From a bacterium (GTDB lineage: Bacteria; Bdellovibrionota; UBA1018): a stretch of 64,000 nt of DNA. The stretch spans positions 1 to 64,000 of the forward strand of contig JAIEMT010000018.1 of assembly GCA_019751945.1 (NCBI GenBank), written 5' to 3'. Made by a program: the position numbers and the translations under genes. Under the pieces are notes generated by a model, which worked only from the letters and a program-made list of their open reading frames with translations, did not search any database and was not told the DNA's origin. Below, piece after piece: positions 34,499-42,574 of the stretch; positions within the stretch are counted from its first letter, which is position 1, and each line of letters starts with the position of its first letter.

Positions 34499-35542
34499 TT
34501 AATGGTCGTTTTCAGACGAATCCGCTTCGACTCCAAGTTTTGCCAAGCGGTAGCGAATGCTTCTAAATGTAATTCCCAAAAGCTGCGCTGCTTTCTTCTT
34601 GATACCGCCAGTGTGACTTAGTGCGCTGAGTAGATAGGTTTTCTCAATATCTCCCAGAATCTGGTCCAGGTTGATGGGGCCCTTTGAAAAGTCAGGGGCT
34701 GGCAAGCGAATTTCTTTAGCTCCAGATCCTGTCTCGCCCTTCGCGCCCGACAGGCCATCGGAAAGAATGGAAGCGTTACCACTCGATGTCAAAATGGATG
34801 GAGGCAACGACTGAAGGGTGATTTCCGTGCCATTTTCTAAGGTGGCAGCGCGCTCGATGACGTTTTCAAGTTCGCGAACATTTCCGGGCCAAGGGTAGTC
34901 TTCAAGTGCCTTCCAAGCATCTGGCTGAAGGTCTTTGACGTCCTTCTTTTGGGCTGTAGCAAATTTTTTCAGAAAGCTCTTTGCCAAGATTCGAATATCG
35001 CCTTTGCGGGAGCGCAGGGGAGGCGTTTTGATCAGAATGACGTTGAGTCGGTAATAGAGGTCTTCACGAAATTTCCCAGCCGCCACAGCTTGTTCTAGGT
35101 CGCGATTCGTCGCTGCGATAATTCGTACGTCGATGCGAATATCTTCGGTGCCCCCGACCTTTCGAACGGTTCGCTCTTGAATAGCGCGCAACATCTTCAC
35201 CTGCATTCCCAATGGAAGTTCACCGACTTCGTCTAAGAACAGGGTTCCCTGATTGGCTACTTCAAAGAGGCCGGATTTTTCTGAGATGGCTCCTGTGAAG
35301 CTGCCTTTGCGGTGACCAAACATTTCGCTTTCAATAAGATTTTCAGGGATGGCGCCGCAATTTACCGGTACGAAGGGTTTGTCCTTGAGGGGGCCCGAAT
35401 CGTGAATCATTCGAGCAACGAGTTCTTTTCCGGTGCCGCTTTCACCAATGATCAAGACGTTGGTTTTTGCCGACGCCACTTTAGCAATCATTCCAAGCAG
35501 GTCTTGTATTGCTTGCGATTTACCTAAGATGTTTACACTCAT
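34499..35542 (-). CDS. sigma-54 activator, PilR-like but without receiver domain
   Basis: Enhancer-binding AAA+ activator. The AAA+ domain starts almost at residue 1 (ILGKSQAIQDLLGMI), with Walker A GESGTGKE near 33-40, the sigma-54 contact loop KGSFTGA (the usual GAFTGA is changed to GSFTGA), Walker B GTLFLDEVGE and the R-finger region. A Fis-type HTH closes the protein (GGIKKKAAQLLGITFRSIRYRLAKLG). The N-terminal response-regulator domain of normal PilR is absent: the start ATG overlaps the pilC stop (ATGA), leaving no room. No PilS kinase gene is present. It likely activates pilA or other sigma-54 genes under a different control. Confidence 0.85.
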   Translation of the reverse strand: MSVNILGKSQAIQDLLGMIAKVASAKTNVLIIGESGTGKELVARMIHDSGPLKDKPFVPVNCGAIPENLIESEMFGHRKGSFTGAISEKSGLFEVANQGTLFLDEVGELPLGMQVKMLRAIQERTVRKVGGTEDIRIDVRIIAATNRDLEQAVAAGKFREDLYYRLNVILIKTPPLRSRKGDIRILAKSFLKKFATAQKKDVKDLQPDAWKALEDYPWPGNVRELENVIERAATLENGTEITLQSLPPSILTSSGNASILSDGLSGAKGETGSGAKEIRLPAPDFSKGPINLDQILGDIEKTYLLSALSHTGGIKKKAAQLLGITFRSIRYRLAKLGVEADSSENDH

Positions 35543-36759
35543 TGGCCGACGCCTCCTGCCATTTTGAATACAGGGAGATACATAGCGATCAGCATTCCGC
35601 CAACAATTCCTCCGAGGAATACCAGAAGAATGGGTTCAATCAGTTTGGTGAGACCACCGACTGTCACAGTGACTTCTTCTTCGTAAAAGTCTGCTACGCG
35701 ATCAAGCATCTTATCTAAACTACCGGTCGATTCCCCGACGCTAATCATCTGCACAGCCATTCTGGGAAAAACACCCAGGGACCCGACGACGCCGCCGAGC
35801 GTTTTTCCGGCTTCGATTTCACCACGAATCTTTCCGATGGCTGTTTCTAATACCGCGTTTTCAACCGTAGCTCGACAGATGTCGATGGCATCAATCAAGT
35901 TGATACCTGCCGTGAGTAGGGTTTGCATGGTTCTGGAAAAGCGTGCCACGCCGGCCTTTTGCATCAAGGGACCAAAGAGTGGTGACTTAAATAGAACTCG
36001 GTCTAGAACGGCTTTACCCTCCTGCGTTTTGAAGAAGCGAATGAGGAAGTACGAGGTGCCTACCATCCCCACGGTGAGATATACGGCGTTCGAGACAACG
36101 AAGTGAGATGCAGTGATCACAAACTTCGTTGGACCCGGGAGTTCTTGTCCGCTTCCTGCAAGCATTTCCTCGAACTTGGGAATGACGAAGGCTAGCATCA
36201 ACGTGATTACACCGATAGCAACGCTGATCACGATTGCCGGATAGATCATCGCGCTCTTCAAGAGCTTCCGAAGACGATCTTGATCTTCGAGATAGCGGCT
36301 CAAGCGTTTGAGCATTTCCTCCATGGCTCCAGATGCTTCACCCGCTCGAACGAGAGCGATGTAGAGACGGGGAAAAACGGTGGGGTAAAGGTTCAGCGAC
36401 TCCCAGAGGTAGGAGCCTTCTGAAACTTTAGAGCGAATGGCGATAATCATTTTCTTCACGGCCGGAGCACCCGCTTGTTCGGATAGAACATCCAGAGCTT
36501 GAACGAGTGGGATACCGGCGGAGATCAAAACGTTCAGCTGTCGAGTGAAGGCGAGAAGTAATTCTAAGGAGATATTCGGTTTCCCCCCGGAGAAGAGGTC
36601 GCTTAATCCCGTATTCATCACGCCCATTTTGTCGATGCGAGTGGGTCGAACACCCTGGGAGCGTAAGGTAAGGCGAACCTCTCCATCGCTGGCTGCAGCC
36701 ATCTGACCGGAGACTCTCTTCCCTTCTTTGTTTACGCCTTTGTAAAGGTAGTCAGCCAC
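35539..36759 (-). CDS. pilC: type IV pilus inner-membrane platform protein PilC
   Basis: GspF/PilC family with two homologous cytoplasmic helical domains (about 70-195 and 270-390) and three membrane helices (AIVISVAIGVITLMLAFVIP; AVYLTVGMVGTSYFLI; the last LLVFLGGIVGGMLIAMYLP). Conserved FTRQLNVLISAGIPLVQAL and its repeat FSRTMQTLLTAGINLIDAI are clear. It forms the base on which PilB and PilT act. The GTG start is 3 bp after pilT; the stop overlaps the pilR-like start. Confidence 0.95.
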   Translation of the reverse strand: MADYLYKGVNKEGKRVSGQMAAASDGEVRLTLRSQGVRPTRIDKMGVMNTGLSDLFSGGKPNISLELLLAFTRQLNVLISAGIPLVQALDVLSEQAGAPAVKKMIIAIRSKVSEGSYLWESLNLYPTVFPRLYIALVRAGEASGAMEEMLKRLSRYLEDQDRLRKLLKSAMIYPAIVISVAIGVITLMLAFVIPKFEEMLAGSGQELPGPTKFVITASHFVVSNAVYLTVGMVGTSYFLIRFFKTQEGKAVLDRVLFKSPLFGPLMQKAGVARFSRTMQTLLTAGINLIDAIDICRATVENAVLETAIGKIRGEIEAGKTLGGVVGSLGVFPRMAVQMISVGESTGSLDKMLDRVADFYEEEVTVTVGGLTKLIEPILLVFLGGIVGGMLIAMYLPVFKMAGGVGQ

Positions 36760-36762
36760 CTA

Positions 36763-37848
36763 TCATCCTGTTCTGTCCGGCATGATGACGAGCATCTTTT
36801 GAATTTCTTCAGGCATATGACTGTTCTCAAGCGCTTCAAGTTTCGAAATGACTCCTGAGCGAACAAGAGTCATGAGGCTTTGGTTCATGGTCACCATTCC
36901 GGTTTCCTCTTGGCCTGATTGCATGGAGGAGTAAATTTGGTGAATCTTATCGTCACGAATCAGATTGCGAATGGCCATGGTGGGAATCATCAGCTCGCAG
37001 GCCATGACTCGACGGGCTCCATTCGCCGCTGAAATCAGCATCTGAGATACGGTTGCTTGGAGGGTAAATGAAAGCACCTGTCGGACTTGCGCCTGTTGGT
37101 GGGGCGGAAAGACGTTGATAATACGGTTAATCGATTGAATGGCACCGTTGGTGTGAAGGGTAGCGAAAACCAAGTGACCGGTTTCAGCTAGAGTCAGCGC
37201 CATTTCGATGGTTTCAGGGTCGCGCAACTCACCGACTAGGATGTAGTCAGGGTCCTGACGAAGGATTCGCTTCAGCGCAGAGGCAAAGGTCTTCGTATCC
37301 ATTCCCACTTCGCGTTGATTCACAATACAATTTTTGTGGGGATGCACAAACTCGATCGGGTCTTCAATGGTGACAATGTGGCCGTATTCTTCGCGGTTCA
37401 GCACGTCCAGCATGGCTGCCAGGGAAGTGGATTTTCCGCTACCGGTGGGGCCTGTTACCAGAATGAGCCCGTGAGGACGGCGAATCACTTTCTTAATGAC
37501 CTGAGGCAAATTCAACGCATCGAAATCCGGAATCTGAAGCGGAATGAGGCGGAACACGCCTGCGACGTAACCTTTTTGATAGTAGAGGTTACCGCGGAAG
37601 CGGGCGACGTCTTTGATGCCGAATGAAAAGTCGAGCTCGTAGTGTTTTTCAAACTCGCTCTTTTGGAAGTCCGTCAGGACGGAGTAGCAGAGTTCCTTCG
37701 TATCTTGAGGAGAAAGGAAATCCGTTTTCACTTTCACCATCTTGCCCTGAATACGAAATTCAGGTGGAATCCCGACGCTGATGTGTAAGTCGGATGCGTT
37801 CTGCTCGACCATCGTTTTTAGTAATGCCGGTAACCCGATCTTTGCCAC
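36763..37848 (-). CDS. pilT: type IV pilus retraction ATPase PilT
   Basis: Hexameric motor that depolymerises the pilus. An N-terminal PAS-like N2 domain is followed by Walker A VTGPTGSGKSTSL near residue 130, Asp box VTIEDPIEFVH, Walker B ILVGELRDPETI and His box TGHLVFATLHTNGA. The PilT-specific retraction motif AIRNLIRDDK lies near residue 295. Length 361 aa is typical. The start is GTG 37848, two bases after the pilB stop, with GGAGGG as ribosome site. Both motors are thus produced from one message. Confidence 0.97.
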   Translation of the reverse strand: MAKIGLPALLKTMVEQNASDLHISVGIPPEFRIQGKMVKVKTDFLSPQDTKELCYSVLTDFQKSEFEKHYELDFSFGIKDVARFRGNLYYQKGYVAGVFRLIPLQIPDFDALNLPQVIKKVIRRPHGLILVTGPTGSGKSTSLAAMLDVLNREEYGHIVTIEDPIEFVHPHKNCIVNQREVGMDTKTFASALKRILRQDPDYILVGELRDPETIEMALTLAETGHLVFATLHTNGAIQSINRIINVFPPHQQAQVRQVLSFTLQATVSQMLISAANGARRVMACELMIPTMAIRNLIRDDKIHQIYSSMQSGQEETGMVTMNQSLMTLVRSGVISKLEALENSHMPEEIQKMLVIMPDRTG

Positions 37849-37849
37849 T

Positions 37850-39562
37850 TTAACCCTCCATGGTCGCTGTGAGCGCCTCTTCCAATGATGTCTTTCCTTC
37901 GGCGACCTTTGTGAGTGCCGACATTCTCAGAGTCTTCATGCCTTCTTTGACAGCCTGCTTTTTGATTTCCAGCGGGCTCTCTCCGCGTAGGACCATTTCT
38001 TTAATGGCTTGCGAAAAATCCATGACTTCATAAATAGCGATGCGCCCCTTGTAGCCAGTCATGTGGCAAGTGGCGCAACCCTTGCCTTTGACTGGCCGGA
38101 ATTGCGAAATCACGTCTTGGGGAATTCCAATTTCCACAAGTTTCTCGACGGGCACTGGCGCGTCAACCTTGCAGGACTTACAAACCGTGCGAAGCAAGCG
38201 CTGAGCGATGATGGTGTTCACAGAGGCCACGACCAAGAAGGGTTCGAGTCCCATGTTCAACAAACGGGTGACGGTACTGGGCGCATCGTTGGTGTGAAGT
38301 GTGGACAGAACCAAGTGACCGGTGAGGGCAGCTTGAACGGCGACTTCAGCGGTTTCGAAGTCTCGAATTTCCCCGACCAGGATGATGTCTGGGTCTTGGC
38401 GAAGCAAAGCTCTCAGAACGCTCGCAAAGGTGAGGCCGACATCTTTATTGATCTGACACTGATTGATTCCTTCGAGGTTGTACTCGACCGGGTCTTCAGC
38501 GGTAGAGATGTTGTCGGTAATTTTATTGAGCTCTGCTAAGCCAGAGTAAAGCGTCGTTGTTTTACCGCTACCAGTGGGGCCCGTCACTAGCACCATTCCG
38601 TTAGGGGAGTAAAGACCGCGCTTAAAAACATCGAGCTGTTTTTGTTCGAAGCCTAGTTTCTTTAGATCGAGTTGGAGGTTCCCGGTGCTCAACATGCGAA
38701 GCACGATCTTCTCGCCGAAGAGCGTGGGCATGGAGTTAACGCGGTAATCGACTTCGCGGTTTGAAAACTTTAACTTGATACGACCGTCTTGAGGCACCCG
38801 GGACTCGGCTAAGTCCATTCGGGACATAATCTTGAAACGCGCAACAATCGCTCGTTTCATCTGGAGGGGAATCTCGGTGACTTCTTGGAGAACACCGTCG
38901 ATTCTCATTCGGACGCGAAATCTTTTTTCGTAAGGTTCGACGTGAATATCGCTGGCCATCAGTCGGATCGACTCGGAGAGAATACCGTTCACCAGAGTGA
39001 TGACAGGAGCATCTTGTTCGGTGCTGCCCGTGCTGTCGATGTCGTGAATCTGAACGAGTTCAAGTGCACCCGTGAGGCCGTCACTGTCTTTTTTCTGTTC
39101 CTTTTTGTAGGTCTCGATTGCCTGTCCCACAACGGCAACCCCGCCAAAGTATTTGGCATAAGTCGTATCGAAAGCGGAATAGGAAGTGAGCACCGCTTCG
39201 ACATTCATTTTGAGTTTGAACTTCAGATCTTCAAGAGATGAAATATAGGTCGGGTCGCAAATGGCGACCACCAATGTTCCTCGATTCGTCTGAATGGGGA
39301 TAGCCTGAAGCTTTCGAACAGTATCGACAGGAATCAGCTTAATCACTTCGTTGCTGATTTCAAATTTCACTAAATTGATGCTGGGTAAACCAAACTTGTG
39401 ACTCAGATAGTAAAGGAGCTTGGTTTCTGCGATTTGTTTCTTATCGATGAGATAGCGGACCAGGCTTCTCCCAGATGTTCCGACGCCTGCAATGGCATCG
39501 TTCAACTGAGCCTGTGTAATGATCTTATCTTTAACGAGGAGATCAGCTAATTGCCGCGACAT
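37850..39562 (-). CDS. pilB: type IV pilus extension ATPase PilB
   Basis: Assembly motor of the GspE/PilB family. N-terminal MshEN/T2SSE-N domains (ALADLLVKDKI-like start; cyclic-di-GMP binding is possible but not checked) lead into the ATPase core. The core has Walker A VTGPTGSGKTTTLYSG near 330, Asp box STAEDPVEYN, Walker B IILVGEIRDFET and His box TGHLVLSTLHTNDA. The zinc knuckle CKSC...GCATC near 460-490 is intact. Length 570 aa is normal. AAGGA lies seven bases before the ATG. It begins the pilus transcription unit. Confidence 0.97.
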   Translation of the reverse strand: MSRQLADLLVKDKIITQAQLNDAIAGVGTSGRSLVRYLIDKKQIAETKLLYYLSHKFGLPSINLVKFEISNEVIKLIPVDTVRKLQAIPIQTNRGTLVVAICDPTYISSLEDLKFKLKMNVEAVLTSYSAFDTTYAKYFGGVAVVGQAIETYKKEQKKDSDGLTGALELVQIHDIDSTGSTEQDAPVITLVNGILSESIRLMASDIHVEPYEKRFRVRMRIDGVLQEVTEIPLQMKRAIVARFKIMSRMDLAESRVPQDGRIKLKFSNREVDYRVNSMPTLFGEKIVLRMLSTGNLQLDLKKLGFEQKQLDVFKRGLYSPNGMVLVTGPTGSGKTTTLYSGLAELNKITDNISTAEDPVEYNLEGINQCQINKDVGLTFASVLRALLRQDPDIILVGEIRDFETAEVAVQAALTGHLVLSTLHTNDAPSTVTRLLNMGLEPFLVVASVNTIIAQRLLRTVCKSCKVDAPVPVEKLVEIGIPQDVISQFRPVKGKGCATCHMTGYKGRIAIYEVMDFSQAIKEMVLRGESPLEIKKQAVKEGMKTLRMSALTKVAEGKTSLEEALTATMEG

Positions 39563-39630
39563 TTCCCATCCTTGGGTCTGTTTTTAAACGCAGAGTCTAT
39601 AAAATATTTTGAGTGAAGTGACAAATATTG

Positions 39631-40335
39631 TCAAGGAACGGAGAACCGGTAGCCGGCGCCCTTTACCGACTCGATGTATGCAGCAGCAGCGGGGCCTAGT
39701 TTCTTTCTCAGGCTCGAAATATGAGAGTCCACGGTCCTGTCAAAAACCGAACTCCCGTCGCCACCCCAGGCCGCTTCTAGAATCTGATCTCGGGAAAGCA
39801 CCCGGCCTTCATTTTTAATCAACAGGCGAAGAATTTTGAATTCGCGGGGAGTGATCTGAACTTCCTTTTCTCCTGCATCCGAAACTACTATCACGGATTG
39901 GGAATCGAAGTTGATCTGGAGCGAACCTTTCACCACGCTGCCTTCGGTTGACGCATCGTTCGATTCTTTGCTTTTTTTAATTTTGGATTCCACTCGCGCC
40001 TGAAGTTCTAAAGGATGAAATGGCTTCACGATAAAGTCGTCAGCGCCGAGTGAAAATGCAGTCACTTTATGAGCGACATCGGTTTCGCCGGTAAGCAGGA
40101 TGATCGGGAGTTTCTGGGTTTTTTCGTTTTTCTTCAGTTCCGAACAAAGTTCTAAGCCGTTCTGATCGGGCAAACCGATGTCCAAAATGATGAGTGAGAA
40201 ATCGAACTTTGGAATCAGGGCCAGCGCTTCTTTTGCGCTCGCCGCGGTCGTGACCTTGTAACCAGGAATACTAAAAGTCTTCTTTACGAGGGCCTGAAAA
40301 ACCGGGCTGTCCTCGACCAACAGGATATGGTTCAT
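39631..40335 (-). CDS. OmpR/PhoB-family response regulator
   Basis: Receiver domain with phospho-acceptor Asp52 (IILDIGLPDQNG), the acidic pair Glu8-Asp9 (LLVEDS), a conserved Thr in LLTGET and a Lys in FIVKPFHP. It is followed by a winged-helix DNA-binding domain (ITPREFKILRLL, then DRTVDSHISSLRKKLG and GAGYRF). Length 234 aa is standard. No histidine kinase gene is adjacent. It is upstream of and co-directional with pilB, 68 bp away, which may tie it to pilus expression, but direct evidence is lacking. The divergent region to the next regulator contains an inverted repeat at 40403-40420. Confidence 0.93.
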   Translation of the reverse strand: MNHILLVEDSPVFQALVKKTFSIPGYKVTTAASAKEALALIPKFDFSLIILDIGLPDQNGLELCSELKKNEKTQKLPIILLTGETDVAHKVTAFSLGADDFIVKPFHPLELQARVESKIKKSKESNDASTEGSVVKGSLQINFDSQSVIVVSDAGEKEVQITPREFKILRLLIKNEGRVLSRDQILEAAWGGDGSSVFDRTVDSHISSLRKKLGPAAAAYIESVKGAGYRFSVP

Positions 40336-40402
40336 CTATACACTATATCGGTTTAATAATGGGGTGCTTTAAGACGTAATTCCTCAATGATTTCAACGGC
40401 TA

Positions 40403-40420
40403 GTTTAAGGAACCTTAAAC
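40403..40420. promoter_or_regulatory. 8-bp inverted repeat between two response-regulator genes
   Basis: GTTTAAGG (40403-40410) and CCTTAAAC (40413-40420) form a dyad with a two-base centre in the 165-bp divergent region. The dyad is 68 bp from the PhoB-type gene and 81 bp from the plus-strand regulator. Size and position suit a transcription-factor operator; which protein binds is unknown. A short hairpin in RNA is an alternative. Confidence 0.45.
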
Positions 40421-40500
40421 CAGGGTCCATCTATCCCCAACATCCATCGGCGATACTGAAAGTGTCAGAATCGAACAACGTAGAACGTAGGAGGTAGATT

Positions 40501-41043
40501 ATGACAAACGCAAGCAAGGGAAATCCTAAAAGAGTTTTAGTCGTTGAAAACGACATGTTGGAACAAGTGCAGTTTTACTCCATGTTCCGCCTGCTCTGCA
40601 CTCGGCATGAAACCCCAATCATCGTGGATATTGTAGATTCGTACACGGAGGCCCGAGACACGCTAGAAAAGTTGATGTTGAACGGGGGTAAGTACGACAT
40701 GGTTTTGCTCGATAGCACTTTACAGAATCCCGACGAGGGATTGGCGGTCAGAAATCTGTTCATGATTCTGTACCCCCAGACCAAGATGGTTGTCACTTCG
40801 GGCGAAGCTTACGAAGATTTTAGAAAGCAGAGAAAAGACAAAGATTTTGGATTGCCGATTCACTACATCTCAAAAATGTCGGCACCTGGAATGTACATTG
40901 AAAGACTGAGCGAGCACCTGTTTGGCGAAGTGAAAGGAGGGACGGTTCAGAAGAACGCCCCAAAGCGGGAAAAGCTCGAAGCGAAGAGACCTAAACGTCA
41001 GCGAAAAGTGGCGCTCAGTTACAAGTTTGTGGGTAGAGCTTAG
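40501..41043 (+). CDS. single-domain response regulator with basic tail
   Basis: CheY-like receiver of about 145 residues. Glu16/Asp18 lie in VVENDM, the phospho-acceptor is Asp71 (MVLLDSTLQ), Thr99-Ser100 form the switch position and Lys125 is in HYISKM. It has an insertion before beta-3 and no output domain. The last 35 residues are strongly basic (KREKLEAKRPKRQRK). The tail could contact nucleic acid or a membrane surface. A textbook AGGAGG precedes the ATG. Convergent with ribF by one base. No kinase is adjacent. Confidence 0.82.
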   Translation: MTNASKGNPKRVLVVENDMLEQVQFYSMFRLLCTRHETPIIVDIVDSYTEARDTLEKLMLNGGKYDMVLLDSTLQNPDEGLAVRNLFMILYPQTKMVVTSGEAYEDFRKQRKDKDFGLPIHYISKMSAPGMYIERLSEHLFGEVKGGTVQKNAPKREKLEAKRPKRQRKVALSYKFVGRA

Positions 41044-41044
41044 G

Positions 41045-41935
41045 CTACCCTAAAAGAATCAATCGAGCTGCCTGGAGGTCTTGCTCAATCTGATTCTTAA
41101 GAGCCTGCGGGCCTTCGAATTTCTGTTCGGGTCGGATGAAATCAAAAAACTTCACGTCCACATCCGATCCGTACAGATCTTTCGAAAGGTCCAAAAGGTG
41201 AGTCTCAATGAGAATCTCCGGCTCATGAGACTCAAATGTCGGGCGGATGCCAATGTTTGTAACGCTGGGTAGGTCCGCTCCTTCGTTCAGCTGAGTCCGG
41301 GTTGCATATACACCATAAGGCAAGATGAGTTTCCCATCTTCGGGTCTGAGGTTTGCAGTAGGGAATCCGATGGTTCTTCCTCGGCCCGCGCCTTTCATCA
41401 CAATGCCGTGATATCGAAATTCATGTCCCAAAAGCCGATTTGCAGCACGTATCTCTCGCGCCTGAAGATGTTTGCGAATCGCAGTACTGGAAACCGTCTC
41501 TCCATCTCTCTGAAAAGGAGGGACGATTTCCAGGCTCACTCCATTTTTTTCACAAAGTTTTGCAAGGACATCGAGATGGCCGGTTCTTTCTTTTCCAAAC
41601 GCAAAGTCGTGGCCCACCACAATGTGCGAGGCATGCAATCTTTCCATCAACGTTTTATTGAAGAATTCTTCAGGCGTGAGGGTGGAGAATTCGCGGCTAA
41701 AAGGTTCTTCGATGACTTGCTGGGCGCCTTTCTTATAAAGGAGGCGAACTTTTTCGTCGTAGCTCGATAGGAGTGGGATGTGTTTTCCAGGATGAAGTGC
41801 CAATTGCGGGTGGGGCCGGAAAGTGAAGACAATCATCTTCAGACCGGTTCGTTGGGCTTTAGTTAAAGCCGTTGCCAGAATTGTTTTGTGTCCGAGATGG
41901 ACACCATCAAAATTCCCGATGGTCACTACACTCAA
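41045..41935 (-). CDS. ribF: bifunctional riboflavin kinase / FAD synthetase
   Basis: Makes FMN and FAD from riboflavin. The N-terminal FAD synthetase half has the nucleotidyl-transferase motif GNFDGVHLGHKTIL (residues 7-20) and the second site SSTAIRKHL. The C-terminal flavokinase half has GAGRGRTIGFPTANL and the YGVYATRT segment. Length 296 aa is normal. The start is a TTG at 41935 that overlaps the stop of the cysteine-cluster gene in TTGA. Tight coupling to a cysteine-cluster gene may only reflect operon packing. Confidence 0.95.
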   Translation of the reverse strand: MSVVTIGNFDGVHLGHKTILATALTKAQRTGLKMIVFTFRPHPQLALHPGKHIPLLSSYDEKVRLLYKKGAQQVIEEPFSREFSTLTPEEFFNKTLMERLHASHIVVGHDFAFGKERTGHLDVLAKLCEKNGVSLEIVPPFQRDGETVSSTAIRKHLQAREIRAANRLLGHEFRYHGIVMKGAGRGRTIGFPTANLRPEDGKLILPYGVYATRTQLNEGADLPSVTNIGIRPTFESHEPEILIETHLLDLSKDLYGSDVDVKFFDFIRPEQKFEGPQALKNQIEQDLQAARLILLG

Positions 41936-42288
41936 GCGCGGCTCTCTGCTTTCTTGAATGTAAATCCACAGGTGTCGACTTCAGAATCAATTGCGTCGAA
42001 CGGATAGTTACGGCAGTTGGCCGGGCGGAGGTCTCCGTAGATCCGGCAGTAGGGCAGGTTCTGTCCATCGCGGCCTAAGAAGGGGCATTTGTAAATGAGC
42101 TCGCAGCAAAGTCCGCAGCGATGGCAATCGCCTTGGCGGGTGTCTTGGATGGCTTGTTGGATATAGTCTTGGCGGAAGGTACCCAAATAGAAACGGCGCC
42201 ACTTTCTTAGGAATTGCCCCAAGAAAGTCCGTGCACCAATATTTCTGTCGTACCAGGCTTTGAGTGCTGCCATCCCCTGTCTATACAT
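41932..42288 (-). CDS. YkgJ-type cysteine cluster protein
   Basis: 118-aa protein with the family pattern CHRCGLCC...CPFL...CRIY...RPANCRNYP...CGF, up to eight cysteines for a probable zinc or iron-sulphur site. The biochemical function of the family is not established. Candidate starts are ATG 42288 and ATG 42273. The latter begins MAALKAWYDRN, the very segment that recurs inverted at 42475-42513 beyond element E2. The upstream region is entirely occupied by element E2, whose arm ends 11 bp before the ATG, so any promoter must lie in the hairpin or come from upstream readthrough. Confidence 0.85.
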   Translation of the reverse strand: MYRQGMAALKAWYDRNIGARTFLGQFLRKWRRFYLGTFRQDYIQQAIQDTRQGDCHRCGLCCELIYKCPFLGRDGQNLPYCRIYGDLRPANCRNYPFDAIDSEVDTCGFTFKKAESRA

Positions 42289-42298
42289 TATCTGAGAA

Positions 42299-42451
42299 TG
42301 TCCTTCTAGGGGACCTTTCTCCCTATTTTTAGTTCTAAAAAACGCGAGCCGGGGTGAGCATCCTGCTCCTTGGTCCCCGCATCCTGCGGGGCCCTTTTAC
42401 GGCTCGGTTTTTTAGAACTAAAAATAGGGAGAAAGGTCCCCTAGAAGGACA
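42299..42451. repeat. long hairpin element E2 (45-bp perfect arms, conserved tip)
   Basis: Identical arms of 45 bp lie at 42299-42343 and 42407-42451. Inside them a 6-bp stem CGAGCC/GGCTCG (42345-42350, 42401-42406) encloses two mini-hairpins: GAGCA-TCC-TGCTC (42356-42368) and CCCCGCA-TCC-TGCGGGG (42375-42391). CCCTTTTAC follows them. Only one base (G42344) is unpaired along the joined stem. The 62-nt tip is nearly the same as that of E3, read in the opposite direction, and related to E1. Outside the perfect arms, symmetry continues in decayed form: 42242-42264 on minus equals 42484-42506 on plus over 23 bases. Confidence 0.9.
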
Positions 42452-42458
42452 CCCTCCG

Positions 42459-42517
42459 TGTCTAGGAAAGGGGGACGGCAGTGCTCAAAGCCTGGTACGA
42501 CAGAAACATCGGCGACG
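42459..42517 (+). pseudogene. inverted fragment of the cysteine-cluster gene 5' end
   Basis: Reading on plus, codons from 42475 give T A V L K A W Y D R N I G, against M A A L K A W Y D R N I G of the real gene on minus from 42273. A block of 23 bases is identical. Within the 13 aligned codons three changes are synonymous (AAT/AAC, ATT/ATC, GGT/GGC) and two are not; the ATG has become ACG. The upstream bases (TGTATAG/TGTCTAG) also align. It is a dead 5' fragment lying as a mirror image across element E2. Confidence 0.8.
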
Positions 42518-42537
42518 GAGGGGGCGTAGTCTGCCGT

Positions 42538-42574
42538 GCGGGGGATGCTGTTCATCTCGTTTGAAAATGGGTGA
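42538..42574 (+). pseudogene. inverted fragment of the glnN 3' end
   Basis: On plus, from 42539, the codons read R G M L F I S F E N G and stop, against R E M L F I S stop at the end of glnN on minus (42736-42719). ATGCTGTT-AT-TCGT--GAAA and GT-AGCGCCC are shared and run directly into the left arm of element E3. The differences include TTT/TTC and ATA/ATC, both synonymous. It is a mirror copy of the glnN tail across E3. Together with the other fragment it makes up the whole 120-bp space between E2 and E3. Confidence 0.7.

Noticed and set aside
42299-42451. REP/REPIN-type palindrome mobilised by a Y1 transposase
   Set aside because: REP units are short with conserved stems and a GTAG foot; here the stems vary and the tip is conserved. 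No transposase is present. A distant mechanistic link cannot be excluded.
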